DNA from: Odontocerum albicorne
Taxonomy: Eukaryota > Arthropoda > Insecta > Trichoptera > Odontoceridae
Direction of reading: 5' to 3'
DNA: 64,000 nucleotides
Assembly (NCBI GenBank): GCA_949825065.1
Contig: OX463841.1
Location: 55,523,429-55,587,428 of the forward strand
Part shown: piece by piece, positions 23,359 to 34,078 of the stretch
Layout: each line of letters opens with the position of its first letter
Position numbering within the stretch: position 1 is the stretch's first letter
Program-made: the position numbers and the translations under genes
The notes under the pieces: model-generated
The model's database searches: none
What the model was told of the DNA's origin: nothing
What the model saw: only the letters and a program-made list of their open reading frames with translations

Positions 23359-23575
23359 AAAATTGTTGATAACTACATATATGGCCGCTATAGTTAATTA
23401 TATAATTGTTGATAACTAAATATATGGCCACTATAGTTAATTATATAATTGTTGATAACTACATATATGGCCGCTATAATTAATTACCTACATAATTGTT
23501 GATACCTAAATATATGGCCGCTATAGTTACTTATACTATTGTTGATAGCTACATATTTGGCCGCTAGATGCGATA
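23359..23575. repeat. Tandem repeat, about 43-48 bp x 5
   Basis: Units of AATTGTTGATAACTACATAT + ATGGCCGCTATAGTTAATTA. The third spacing is enlarged by a small insertion. Confidence 0.85.
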
Positions 23576-23754
23576 AAATCGCGTGTAATATTCCAAATAA
23601 TGTATAGATTTATTATATTAGTATCATACAAGTATAATAAGCTATACTTTATATGCAATCAACCACGATAATTGAAGTTGTCGATAATTTAAATTGTATG
23701 GAATATAGTATCAAGTCTAGCGGGTGGTAGAATTCAGTATAACTTCATATATTA

Positions 23755-23980
23755 AAGGTGTGGGTTGAAAAACATCTGGTGTCCCCGTGACTGGATTCGC
23801 CCTATATTGGTGGGGTGTATCTTGGCCGAGGGGATGTTATTAGATGAGCCCAGACATTTTGATAGCTTCTGTATTTAATGTATTATCTGCAATTTATGTG
23901 TTTTAGAAGTGTTATTTAAAAATATTATGTACATATTATGCTGCTGTCAATAAATCTATATTTATTTATTTATATTTCAT
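23755..23980 (+). repeat. Repeat family D (retroelement 3' tail)
   Basis: GGTGTGGGTTGAAAAACATC, GGTGGGGTGTATCTTGGCCG and GATGAGCCCAGACATTTTG lead to GCTGTCAATAAATC and a TATTTATT tail. It looks like the 3' end of a retroelement with an AATAAA signal. Other copies: 53094-53510 (+) and, inverted, inside each 469-bp unit at 49.6-51.0 kb. Confidence 0.65.
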
Positions 23981-24479
23981 TATATTATCCGTATTTTTGT
24001 GTAGTCTTCGTAATAAAATCTTCTTAAAAATAACAACTACCGTGTAATCTCCGTGAAAATATATTCATGAGGAAGCAGAATAAAAGCAAAAACAAGATTG
24101 TTTTATGAAAAAGCTTTTATTATTCGTTGTACTGTTTTAAATATGATCCTATTCTCGGAAGGTTCTGTAACAACCTTTCGAGGGTAGCGCAGGTAGTCCG
24201 AACCCGTGAAGATAAACATTTCCTCTGCTATTTTTTTTTATGCTACATAGGTACACAGTCCACAATGGTAGGGCAGATGAATAATGTAAAGCCTCATTTT
24301 ACCCTTAATTGACTATGGGGATGTTTGTTGTCTCTATGCTATTAGGAATTATTGGATATATTTTAAAATACACACGTATATGCTTTCCTTTTTTTAACCT
24401 TAAGAAATGTGATAATTTATCCGAATATCGTTCCAGACTACAATGGCATAAAATAAGGAACTGAATAAAGTCCACGATC

Positions 24480-24600
24480 TATTAACCCTGTGTGTTGAAC
24501 TATTTAAGCTGTACTCAGAATCTGCGTGTTTTTTTAGACCATGTACTGGAACGTTGAACAATTCAAGCGATCCTCCAGTATCTGCGTGTTCTTTTTTAGC
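24480..24600. repeat. Degenerate host tandem repeat, left of hAT
   Basis: Units of GTTGAACAATTCAAGC + CAGTATCTGCGTGTTCTTTT + AGCATGGACT. The same repeat resumes at 25534-25680, so the hAT element inserted inside a short older array. Confidence 0.65.
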
Positions 24601-25014
24601 ATGGACTAGAGCAGTGATGGGTAAGCTATGACACGCGTGTCAGAGGTGACACACCAAGACATTTTGAGCATGGACTAGAGCAGTGATGGGTAAGCTATAA
24701 CACGCGTGTCAGAGGTGACACACCAAGACATTTTAAGCATGGACTAGAGCAGTGATGGGTAAGCTATGACACGCGTGTCAGAGGTGACACACCAAGACAT
24801 TTTGATCATGGACTAGAGCAGTGATGGGTAAGCTATGACACGCGTGTCAGAGGTGACACACCAAGACATTTTGAGCATGGACTAGAGCAGTGATGGGTAA
24901 GCTATGACACGCGTGTCAGAGGTGACACACCAAGACATTTTGAGCATGGACTAGAGCAGTGATGGGTAAGCTATAACACGCGTGTCAGAGGTGACACACC
25001 AAGACATTTTGGGT
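24601..25014. repeat. Tandem repeat, 69 bp x 6: host flank plus hAT end
   Basis: Units begin ATGGACTAGAG at 24601, 24670, 24739, 24808, 24877 and 24946. Each unit joins host flank (AGCATGGACTAGAG, including the 8-bp target site) to about 55 bp of the hAT 5' end (CAGTGATGGGTAAGCTATGA and onwards). The last unit continues into the element body, so amplification happened after insertion. Confidence 0.93.
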
Positions 25015-25525
25015 GACACGTATCGAGGTCCAAACTCATGATTTTAGAAAGAAATCGTTTAGAGAATGAAGAAGAGTGCCACTACGAACAAGATATTTTG
25101 AATTCTTGGAACCGATTACCGACCACTATTGGCACTGATAAATCTAGTGATGGCTTTACTAACAATATTTCCCTCAACGTACTTTTGTGAGACTTTATTT
25201 TCGTTGCGTTGAATAATATTAAAACAATAAAAGAAACCGACTGACTGATGAAGTTTGTAACGTTTACTTGTGTTTAAAATGTACGAAATACCAACCTTCA
25301 ATTGAAGATTTAGCAAATGCAATTCAGCAACAAAAAAGTCACTAATGTAAATAATTATTTGTTTTTGTTTTTTAATAATAATAAATAAATAGTTCAAAAA
25401 CAAAACTCTTTCATTTACTAGGGCTGCAATAATTAATTATATTCCTAGATGTGACACGGCATCCGGGTCAAGCCAGTTTTTTTCAGAATTTTGACATACC
25501 GAGCTAAAAAGGTTACCCATTGCTG
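24957..25525 (+). mobile_element. hAT transposon remnant with 8-bp target duplication
   Basis: CAGTGATGGGTAAGCT at the left matches the complement of GGTTACCCATTGCTG at the right. GACTAGAG flanks it at 24949-24956 and 25526-25533, the 8-bp duplication typical of hAT. Inside, the plus strand encodes a decayed transposase C-terminus: IFPSTYFCETLFSLR (about 25165-25210) is the signature of the hAT dimerisation region, and a later fragment resembles PSIEDLANAIQQQKSH. The element is 569 bp, with most of the transposase missing, so it cannot move by itself. Confidence 0.88.
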
Positions 25526-25949
25526 GACTAGAGATTTGAAAAATTTAAGCTGTCCTCAGTATCTGCGTGTTATTTTTTAGCATTGACTGAAGCGATGAAT
25601 AATTAAGAGCGTTGAACAATTCAAACTGTTTTCAGTATCTGCGTGATCTTTTTGGGCATGGACTGTCCATGCGATCTGGTGACTGCAAAGTTCTTTGTAT
25701 TCCAACGCGTCACACGTCATCTTTTGAGGTTCACACGGCTCGACTTTGGATTTATATTCTAGGTCCAATCAAATGTGTTTTATACTTATACAGTTATGAG
25801 AAAGACTAAGGAATAATTATTTATCTCAAAATAGTTTTTGTAAATTTATATTTCAATACTTACGAACTTTCTATACGATTTCCATCCCAATCTTTACTCA
25901 AAATTAAACTAACCCCGGATTGAAAATAGAATCCTACATACATATCTTC

Positions 25950-26420
25950 ACGCTTTGTCACTTACGGGGTAAACAGAGAGAACAAATCTCTAAATATTTT
26001 CACCCAGCATATTATTTTCGCCTTCTTTACATTATTCTTTACATATTCATTTATCATATTTCTTTACATATTCATTTACATTCTTCTTTACATATTCATT
26101 CTTTACATATTCATACATCTCGTCACGCACAATCTTCATTTATTCATATTTTTCTTTTAATCTTATTCCAAAATCTGGTACATTTGATCCAGTCATGTTT
26201 TTCTCGGTCTACCTCTTCCACGCACATCTTTCCCTTCACTTCCAACTTTTATATTTGCTCTCTCATTCATTCTCTTCACATATCCAAACCATTTTAACGT
26301 TCTTTTCTTCCCTTACAAACGATATCTATCTTCTTTCACATGTTGTCACTCCACGAATTATCCTCGGTGCACGCTTCTTCAACAATCCTTCTGCCAAGTA
26401 CAAGTTTTAATCACTTACTT
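25950..26420 (-). pseudogene. RTE-like LINE family A relic with short internal repeats
   Basis: On the minus strand, pieces such as KTLKWFGYVKRMNER-like (about 26300-26260) and a TGACTGGATCAAATGTACCAG block match family A order. CTTTACATATTCATT is repeated about four times at 26035-26125. Strongly decayed. Confidence 0.5.
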
Positions 26421-26824
26421 ATGTTACATATGTCAAGGTGGCCGATATCATGAGCATGAAAAATAAATGTTTTGTTTTACTTCGTTTTGAAAACGGATAT
26501 AATTCATTATGCCTCCATAACTAACCGTTTCCTTTTTGTATAATATAATACTTGTGATTTCCTAACATACCTGTACATGAAGGTTTCGTGCAATATTTAT
26601 TTGCCTCGTGTAAGGCAGTGGAACTGACATATTCAATAATTGCCACATACCTCTCAAAAAAATTTGCGCGTAAGTTTTTTTTATTAATATTCAAATTTAA
26701 ATGTTTAAAAAATGGAATTATTTCTTTATTTCTTTATTCTTTTACGACACAGTCTGTCTTTTACAAATAAATGCACATATTAATATAAATAACCTAGTAT
26801 AAACGAAACATTAAGGACAATACT

Positions 26825-27302
26825 TTGCCTCTGGAGTTGAGTAACCCTGCATCGACACGTGGAAGGTTTCGATTCTGCAAAGCAACTTGCATCTCGTTCT
26901 ACAAGTGTGCCCGTGTGTTTTCTATATCTCAAGATCTATCCATAAAATTCTCGAAAAATCCAATTATTCTTGTTCTATGTAAGCGTTGTTCCACTAAAAA
27001 CAAATCTAAGTTCTTTACCACTATAAAACAAGTCTTCGACAATTACGTAAGTCTACTTGGTAAAATTTGGTAATATTTTGTGATATACATACATAACATA
27101 TATTGAACTTAAATATACATATAATTATTAAATAATTTTAAAACAATGACTGTAATTTATTATTACTACTGCTTTTTGTATCTTCGTGTTAGTTTAAGAC
27201 AAAGTTTTGTATATTTTGTCAATAATTTTAAGTAAGTACTTGTATAACTTGTCATATGTTCATTTGTATATAAAAGACACTGTTGTACCGTTAATTAAAT
27301 AA
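26825..27302 (+). mobile_element. LINE-like 3' end with AAAT tail
   Basis: An 82-codon frame (26825-27073; ends FFTTIKQVFDNYVSLLGKIW) is followed by a 3' part with AATAATTTTAAGTAAGTACT, TTGTATATAAAAGACACTG and an ATTAAATAAATAAATAAA tail. The same tail occurs at 49420-49525. The frame resembles a non-LTR C-terminus only in general, so the coding call is weak; the tail repeat is clear. Confidence 0.5.
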
Positions 27303-27440
27303 ATAAATAAACAAGACAAGTTAACACAAATACTTAAAAATTATTGACAAAATTACTTAACTTTATCTTAAACTAACATGGAGATACAAAAAAAGGAGTA
27401 GTAATAATAACAAGGTAATTGTTTAAAATAATTATATATT
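27303..27440 (-). repeat. Inverted partial copy of the preceding LINE-like tail
   Basis: AAGTTAACACAAATACTTAA through GGAGTAGTAATAATAACAAG is the complement of 27130-27260, so the two copies face each other directly at 27302. Confidence 0.75.
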
Positions 27441-27790
27441 AATATGTATATTTAAATTAAATATATGTAAGTATTTATATAACAATAGTTGGAGAAATTT
27501 TAATTGAGGGAAATGTATGAGAAAAGGGAGGGCATGCATGACGTGGTATATGTATGTGAGTGAGGCGAGAGCTGTGTACATAAACTGTTTAAAATCAAAA
27601 GTTATGCATGTGTGCAGGGTGCGCATGCATACATATAGTATGTGTAGCGAACACGAGACTCTCATCAGGCAGAATAAGAAGCTTCGAAGAGAGCCATTCC
27701 GCTTCAGACGGAGAGAGTAATTCCGCCTAAAGAGCGTCTCCGAATAGGAGGTAAAACACGTGTAGCGGGGATTAATATAATACAGTAATA
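27441..27790. other. Unrecognised; slightly GC-richer
   Basis: 27510-27720 is less AT-rich than its surroundings and open on both strands, but I recognise no domain. The minus-strand exon of the host gene lies 360 bp further on. Confidence 0.35.
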
Positions 27791-28052
27791 CCCGGCGGTA
27801 AGTAATACACATCGGACTTAAGAAAGAGACTATCGACCATAATCGGCTAACTTCGGCTTTGTAGAGCGTCGTCTCTGTCGTCTATATACTTTGAAGTGGA
27901 TGCGACCACACCCTAGAACGCTTGATAACGACTGACAAACCGTGACGGAACATGTGTATGAATGACAGAGACGACGCTCTACAAAGTCGAGGTTAGCCGA
28001 TTATGTCCGACAATCTCTTTCTTAAGCCCGATGTGTATTACTTACCGCCGGG
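27791..28052. mobile_element. MITE family F, copy 1 (long inverted repeats)
   Basis: CCCGGCGGTAAGTAATACAC on the left and its complement on the right, with arms of about 95 bp reaching GACGACGCTCTACAAAG. TA flanks both sides. 262 bp, non-coding. Confidence 0.88.
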
Positions 28053-28149
28053 TAACAAAGTAATTTGTTGTTAAATAGTCTAATGTGGAGTTCCATAAAA
28101 CTAAAGCACCTTTGATAAATTGAAGTAAAAGAGTTTGATGAATACCAAC

Positions 28150-28350
28150 CTTGACTTGCGGGGAAACAAGATACAGCAGTGGGTTGGCTCTCAGCCTCTC
28201 GGATTCGTCGGCCATCCTTCGGATCTCCTCGCGGCGCGCGGAGCCCAGCATGGAGACCTCCTCGCGGCTCATGGCGTCCGTGGCGCGCGGCAGTCCTTGC
28301 ACGTCGGGCAGGGACTTCTTGCGCTGTAGAGGCTGCGGCGCTGGGGCACT
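28150..28350 (-). CDS. Internal coding exon of the tail-anchored membrane protein gene
   Basis: On the minus strand CCCCCTTATCCCTTGCAG is a strong acceptor before 28350, and CAAGTCAAG/GTTGGT is a donor after 28150. The 201-nt exon keeps one frame of 67 codons in phase 0 at both ends. It starts SAPAPQPLQRKKSLPDVQGL, continues with an acidic and arginine-rich helix (SREEVSMLGSARREEIRRMA) and ends LLYLVSPQVK. GC content is far above the AT-rich flanks, as expected for a real exon. Spliced to 8508-8422 it gives ...PQVK-EWFSRQQ and a C-terminal membrane anchor. RKKSLPDV is a possible basophilic kinase site. I do not recognise the family; the charged helix suggests a cytosolic coiled-coil or linker segment. 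Upstream exons lie outside the window or were not seen. Confidence 0.85.
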
Positions 28351-28451
28351 CTGCAAGGGATAAGGGGGCGGTCAGCGAAGGGTCTGGATAGTCAAGCCGG
28401 GCAAATCTCGAGCAAAGGGGATGGAATGTTTTGGATCACGAGTCATAATAA

Positions 28452-28545
28452 TAAAAGGGTAACGCCAATAAGAGAGCAAACCTTTCTCAAAGGCGCCCTA
28501 ACTCGGGATTAATATATTAGAAAATAAATATTTACAAATTGAGCT
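28452..28545 (-). mobile_element. LINE family B 3' end fragment
   Basis: Complement of the terminal part of family B (AGAGAGCAAACCTTTCTCAA, GCCCTAACTCGGG). It lies back to back with the plus-strand copy that starts at 28551. Confidence 0.5.
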
Positions 28546-28550
28546 GAGCT

Positions 28551-29050
28551 ATGAACCTGAGAAGAAGTCAATTATCTTCTTCAAATACATTGATTGTTCC
28601 AAATCTATCCAACATGGCGGGGTATCGTGATAGAGCTTTTGCCGTTGCTGGCCCTTTGGCGTGGAATAGTCTACTTATATGGGTGGCGCGTACATTTTTT
28701 CGAAGCACTTCAAAACAATCCTTTTTGGGAAGTCTTAATAAAATTTATATTAGTAGTTGACCACTACACTACACCTAAATCCAAATGTATTATTATCATA
28801 TATCGGAAGACCTACAAAGGTTTCTTTGTAGTTCGTCTTCGTTTTCTTACAAAATATGTTTTCCTGAACATATGCTAATACGTGGAAGAACATAATTTAA
28901 TGGCTGCAGCCACTACCTTTATATCCTTACACTCAACTTATATATATATTTATTTTGTAATATTTTTAATCTGTCAATATAGTGGATTCAAGTTCCGAGT
29001 CGGAGCAGTCTTGAAGAGAATTTTCTCTCTAAACGAGACCATATAAATAT
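28551..29050 (+). mobile_element. CR1/jockey-like LINE family B C-terminus and 3' UTR
   Basis: The frame 28551-28760 reads YRDRAFAVAGPLAWNSLLIW then FRSTSKQSFLGSLNKIYISS. AFAVAGPLAWNSL and the following F..LK segment are the usual last residues of CR1/jockey-like reverse transcriptases. The 3' untranslated part (28761-29050) carries TCGGAAGACC, TTCGTCTTCG, TTTTGTAATATTTTTAATC and ends in TTTTCTCTCTAAACG. Related 3' ends: 12560-12832, 19015-19300 and 58905-59125. Severely 5'-truncated. Confidence 0.7.
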
Positions 29051-29068
29051 TGTTTAAATTATTATTTG

Positions 29069-29217
29069 TAATGTAATTTGTTGTATCAAACACTGTTTAT
29101 TCCACTTTTTGTAATGGTATAACCCTACCGGTTTCAAGGTGCACACCTCATCATCAGGGGAGCACAAACAATACTGAATTCCGTTCGAACTGGTACCGAG
29201 ATAAACGCTTCTAACGG
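29069..29217 (-). mobile_element. Penelope-like element end, single arm
   Basis: Minus strand: CGAACTGGTACC... to CCCCTGATGATGAGGTGTGC, CTTGAAACCGGTAGGG and GTGGAATAAACAGTG. This copy has CTGATGATGAG where most have CTGAAGATGAG. Confidence 0.72.
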
Positions 29218-29277
29218 TAAGTGTACCGACATAACCACGGTTCAAATGGTGGAATGATATGACACCAGAATACAGTA

Positions 29278-29480
29278 CCCAGCGGTACGTAATACACATC
29301 GGGTTTAAGAAAGAGACTGTCGGCCATAATCGGATAACTTCGGCTTTGTAGAGCGTCGTCTCTGTCGCACGATGCGCTAACAGTCCGGTCCGGGAAGGAC
29401 TGACAAATGGCGACGGAACACGTGTATGAATGACGATTATGTCTCTTTCTTAAGCCCGATGTGTATTACTTACCGCCGGG
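29278..29480. mobile_element. MITE family F, copy 2
   Basis: Bounded by CCCAGCGGTACGTAATACAC and GTGTATTACTTACCGCCGGG, both flanked by ACAGTA/TACTGT. Shorter (203 bp) than copy 1 because the right arm is partly deleted. Confidence 0.82.
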
Positions 29481-29524
29481 TACTGTAAATATTTAACATT
29501 TAAACATACATGACGAATATCATA

Positions 29525-29830
29525 TTTATGAGAAATTTAGGGACTTTTATTTCCAACATAATGGTGTATCTCCATCTTCTTATTACCATCGTGATGTGAT
29601 GAAAATATGAAGATTTGTCGAACATATGGATTAGATGCAGATGTAGCATCCCCCCGCTCTTCGGATCTAACGCCAATGAACTTTTTTTATGAGGATTCAT
29701 TAAAGATGAAGTTTATGGTGCATAATCGGTAACAAACAGAAAATGAACTAAAAGTAGTCATTGGAAGAAAATGCGCTTAAATACCAAAACAAATTATTCA
29801 TAATATTTGCGATTCCACGTTATCAGTAGT
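29525..29830 (+). pseudogene. Old mariner-like transposase relic
   Basis: In broken plus frames: HNGVSPSSYYHRDVMKIYE, then ...FLGFIKDEVYGA after a region matching a SPDLTP..FFLWG-type block (29650-29700, decayed). Order and spacing fit the second half of a mariner-like transposase from another, older family than the three 953-958 bp copies. Terminal repeats are not seen. Confidence 0.55.
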
Positions 29831-30060
29831 GCATTGACCAGAACGACCACCAATTCGAAGTCGCAAGTCTTACGATGTCTGTATACCCTGTATGTTAGGT
29901 ATATCTGCTTCTGTGTTTTCCCTATTCTCTTTCCTAAAGTCCTTCTTACTTCTATCTACATAAGTAAATACCAAAACATTTCTATAGCACATCTGCTCAC
30001 ACTTAACATTTACAAATGCACATTTTATCTGGGACCTAGTACTACACCACAAAACACTGC

Positions 30061-31228
30061 TCCTTAGCAGTAGGGCTCACAATATACACAACATGTATAC
30101 AATTCCTATAATATCTACTGGAGTGCGGAAGGCAATGAGAAACTACCGTATTATTTTTCTCTAGAATACCACATAAATTTGCTCAAAAAATTGTGTAACG
30201 TTCCTCAGCATTGAGGTCACGTCGACGAAGAAGAAGAAGAAGTACTCATAATGTCGCTTTCCTTGAGAACTAATGTAGTACTATGGTATATCTCCTTGCG
30301 AATTAGTGTAGTATTTATATGTCCTTGCGAACTAATGTGGTATATGCTCTTTTATATTTTTCTCCTTTCATCTTGTCATACATAATTTTCTAACGTAACT
30401 TTTTTTCAAAATCTATTTTATTGATTCAATTTACGTTTTTCTTACACATCACGCTATTTGTGATTTCATTTATTTCCTCTGCATTTAAAATAAAAAATTG
30501 AACAGGAATATAATAATTTAGCAAACGAAATTGAATAAATTTCGCGTTTAAAGAACGATTTACATGCATTAACGATCTAATAAAATTCTCTTCAGGTTTA
30601 CAAATAACGGTAATGTCAGATTAATAAAGAAATTTGAATGTGTTAACGAAAAGTTTATTAGTGTTTACGAATTACTGTTCGTCATATAAAGTTTAAAAAT
30701 AATTGTGATGAAACATCAAAATTGTCATAGCCAAAAGCAATTAAACTGTGGCGACCTCATGTCTGGCAACTATTATATAATAGCTACCACTGGATACTTG
30801 GTTGCATTCCCAACTCGAGAGATATACTAAACGAGTGAACATACCGATACATTATTTTAGAATAATATCTACCCCAATTTGTCTCTGCAACCCACAGCGG
30901 GCTCTGGCTTGCTCAAGGGAGGGTTTCCACTCAGACGTTCCTCAGTAGCCATTTGACAGTTACTGTTGCCCATGCTTTGGACACTGTGTGGATATTGTCT
31001 AGTTAATTGACCATACTGGTCTTAATATAGTTGAGTTGAATGACACCTAACATTTATATTTATTGGCTGTTTAGATTATTAATTTTCTTTCGATTTGTAA
31101 GAGACATTCTCTTCGAAGAGACAAATATGACAGAGAATTTATTACTCCGTGTTTTTCTTGAAAAAGTTAAAAAATAAGTTATCAGTCTTTGGAACTAAAC
31201 AACTCGAATGCATTAGAAGTTATGCATG
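30061..31228. other. Mostly unrecognised
   Basis: Includes a GAAGAAGAAGAAGAAG run (30225-30241) after a block with CATTGAGGTCACGTCGAC that looks like a LINE 3' end. It also has three loose copies of CTTGCGAACTAATGTGGTAT at 30260-30345. No gene is seen. Confidence 0.4.
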
Positions 31229-31231
31229 ACA

Positions 31232-31425
31232 ACCTTCGTGGGCTAGTTGGTAAGATAACTAACTTCTGAACCAGAGGTTGCGGGTTCGATTCCCGTTGGA
31301 ACCCAGTTCTTTTTTAAAAATGATTCCATACTAGTTTTCACTTAAGGCTTCTTTTATATATTTCTGGTTGGTTGGAAGAAATGGACATATGGCAATAAGC
31401 CTATCAGGTTGTACTGTATAAAATG
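31232..31425 (+). repeat. tRNA-derived SINE, well preserved
   Basis: Head: CGTGGGCTAGTTGGTAAGA (A box) and GCGGGTTCGATTCCCGTTGG (B box). Linker: TTTTCACTTAAGGC. Tail: CTGGTTGGTTGGAAGAAATG, GGCAATAAGCC and CAGGTTGTACTGTA. The tail matches the 3' end of LINE family C. Confidence 0.85.
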
Positions 31426-31481
31426 AACACAGTAATAATAATAATATGTATATATAATATACATTGAATCTAGTCGCATAT

Positions 31482-32095
31482 ACATTTATTTATTTAACAC
31501 TTTTATTGCAAATACAATCTGGCGGGTTTATTGTCAGGCGGCAATCTCTTCCAACCAACCAGACAAAAGTAAATAAAGCAAGTTACATATATGGTCGCAT
31601 AAATCATTCAAATGACTATCCATCCCCACGAAATTCATAAACTCATACGTGAGCATATGTCCACGAATCCCACAAAGACGGACAATCACCTGAACATTTA
31701 TTTTTCATATAAAGTGAGATATCATCAATCAAAAGGAAAGGAAGGGATGGTGGAGAGGAAATGAAAAGAAAAATCGGGAGTGAAACACGTTATATTACTG
31801 ACTGGAAATTAAGAGTTTTTTAGTCGCTTCTTAAAGCATGCCAAGAACGGAGTTATATTGGCTTGTAACTAATTCCAGAGTCTCACTGCATGGACAGTAA
31901 AGGACGATGTAAAAAAGGAGGAACGGTGAACTGGAACGGCCAATAAACAATCTCTGTTTGAGCGTAGCGCTAATCCATGATTGGAAAGATGCTGAAAATT
32001 TTCGGCGAGATAAGAGGGAGCGGCAGGACAGTTAAGGATATTATACAATAGAGACAGTATGTGAATTTGGCGTCTATTTCTAGCATTCAATCAGT
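31482..32095 (-). mobile_element. LINE family C C-terminus and 3' UTR
   Basis: The minus-strand frame (32090-31869) reads FQHLSNHGLALRSNRDCLLA, VPVHRSSFFTSSF then TVHAVRLWN, the C-terminal block of a CR1/jockey-like reverse transcriptase. The 3' UTR follows down to GGTTGGTTGGAAGAGATTGC, CAGATTGTATTTGC and an AAATAAATAAAT tail (about 31482). The SINEs in this window copy this last 60-70 bp. Confidence 0.75.
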
Positions 32096-32353
32096 CCAAT
32101 ACCTTCTGGTATGAAGTATATACTACTTAAAGCAAACAGTTTCATTGAACAATCGATTAATTCTTATATGCCACCATACTTTCCAAACACCCCGCCTACA
32201 CTGGCACACATACGTGTACCATAGTTAGTCACAGTAACTGAATTCCTAAATGTAATGAAAGTAAGTCATCTTAAATGATTCACGTTCAGAATTTGCAAGT
32301 TGCCTAAGGGCACTCTCTATACGAGTATATTATATTATAAATGCGGCATTGTA

Positions 32354-33311
32354 CTATGCGTATCCAGAAAGTAAGTGTACTGAAGCTCTCACGACCGGAT
32401 GGATTTTATTTTCGACATGTTGGCTACACTTCCGTGTAGCCTGACCCTTCCCCTCCGCAACGAGACCGGTTCGAGGTCAGTACGTTGAGAAGTGTCGACG
32501 AGACAACACGTTTCGTGAAAAATGTTAATCCAATCTCCCGCCAAGTGCAAAATACGCGGCGTCATCCGTTATCTCGTTTCGAAGGGAAAACCTCCGGTTG
32601 AGGTTTATAATGAGGTGAAAACTGCATATGGGGATAAAGCTATGAATCGTACGAGTGTGTACAAGTGGTGTCGCGAGTTTAAAAACGGTTACGTCACACC
32701 TCTTCACCCACCGCCAAAAAGTTCAAAACCACAATTTCAGCCAAGAAAATAATGGCATCCGTGTTTTGGGACTGTCAAGGCATAATTTTAATTGAATATA
32801 TGCCTCAAGGGGAGACCATCAACTCTGCAAGATACTGTGAGACCCTAAAAAAATTGCGGAGGGCGATTCAGAACAAAAGGAGAGGCATGCTGACAAAGGG
32901 AGTCTGCCTGCTGCACGACAATGCCAGACCACACACGGCCAACGCCACGAAGGAACTGCTCGCCTCGTTTAAATGGGATGTCCTGAACCATCCGCGCATT
33001 CCCCTGACCTAGCACCTTCAGATTACTATCTCTTTACCTCCCTGAAGCTGCACATGGGTGGAAAAAGGTTTTCAACCGACGAGGAGGTAAAGGAGGAGGT
33101 GGAGAAGTGGACGGAGGGGTTGGCGGGAAACTACTTCGAGGAAGGCATAAAAAAGTTGATACCCCGCTTCACCACCTGCATTGAGAGGAATGGCGACTAT
33201 GTCGAAAAATAGCTTACATATGTACTACGGTAACCACGTAATTTTTTTGTTTAAATAAAAAAAATTGTAAGCTACAAAAATTCAGTACACTTACTTTCTG
33301 GATATGCCTCG
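32354..33311 (+). mobile_element. mariner element, deleted copy 2
   Basis: TA at 32352-32353 and 33312-33313. Terminal repeats GCGTATCCAGAAAGTAAGT and ACTTTCTGGATATGCCTCG. 958 bp. It is the same family as copies 1 and 3 but carries a different internal deletion. Confidence 0.93.
32522..33212 (+). pseudogene. mariner transposase lacking the first catalytic region
   Basis: The N-terminal part is kept: IRGVIRYLVSKGKPPVEVYN and NRTSVYKWCREFKNG form the DNA-binding helix-turn-helix region. The segment with the first aspartate (GDETW) is deleted: at about 32690 the sequence jumps out of frame to HPPPKSSKPQFQP. The rest continues in other frames with LLHDNARPHTAN (32752-33012) and HSPDLAPSDYYLF (32973-33212). 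The C-terminal half is close to intact, but a frameshift near 32990 breaks it again. It cannot act as a transposase. Confidence 0.9.
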
Positions 33312-33344
33312 TATATACACGTATGTGTCTAAATCTAAGCATTC

Positions 33345-33780
33345 GTTACAATTTTAATACAGATACTGTGTGAACAAGTGTGGACGGGATCAAGGAAAAG
33401 TAATCAGCCATCATGCCGGATGCAGGACATACTACACCTTAAGAAGACGATCGAGAGGTTGTTCACACCACGCTCCCCCGGCTCGTGGCTGACTGACTTA
33501 CTCTGTTTGGACAAGTTGCCATTACCTTCTTCGGAGTCTGCAGGTTCCTTCCATTGTGCCGAGCGATTTATTTAACCAGGGTGTGTAGGTGTCAGTTAAC
33601 TACATTTAATAACTAATTTAACTATCTAATTCGTTTAACCAAAGTATTACAGTTGATATTTATACTATACACGTATATATACTTCTCCATCACTTGAAGT
33701 TATTGTAATTTAGAATATTTAACAATAAATAACTTTGTTATTACCCTAATTAAATTAATCTCCGTTACAATTGTTTCTGT
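33345..33780. other. Unknown; possible LTR-like end
   Basis: 33370-33575 is GC-richer with a 65-codon frame that I cannot assign. It is followed by TGTAGGTGTCAGTTAAC (33586) and AT-rich sequence with TATATATAC (about 33674), AACAATAAATAAC (about 33723) and a TTACA end. The order is like an LTR, but no second LTR or target duplication is seen. Confidence 0.25.
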
Positions 33781-33934
33781 CTTCTATACTGAGGCTTATT
33801 TCAGACGGTGGTGTTGATAGCGGAATGATGGTAGCGAGGATTAATGTAATTAATTGACGGATAATAAAGCGATTTATCGTAAAATATTTTAATATGGACC
33901 TTCACAAAGTTTAATTTGAAACCTTGTATAAATA

Positions 33935-34078
33935 ATTGTAATTTGTTTGATGAAACCCTCTCAGTTGATGCTGTTTATGCTCCCCCGATGAGGATAAAAC
34001 CTTGGAATCGATAGAAAATTTACCACATTATCGTAATTGGAAAAAAAACAGTGTTTTATTAAACAAATTAAAATGTAT
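33935..34078 (+). mobile_element. Old Penelope-like end
   Basis: GCTCCCCCGATGAGGATAAAA, ACCTTGGAATCG and CAGTGTTTTATTAAACAAATT follow the block order of the Penelope-like ends elsewhere but are much diverged. Confidence 0.5.

Noticed and set aside
23359..23575. CRISPR array
   Set aside because: Direct repeats without distinct spacers, in an insect-like genome; simple tandem repeat.
28135..28391. Plus-strand GC-rich frames of 64-70 codons
   Set aside because: Shadows of the minus-strand exon 28350-28150, which has splice sites and a sensible protein.
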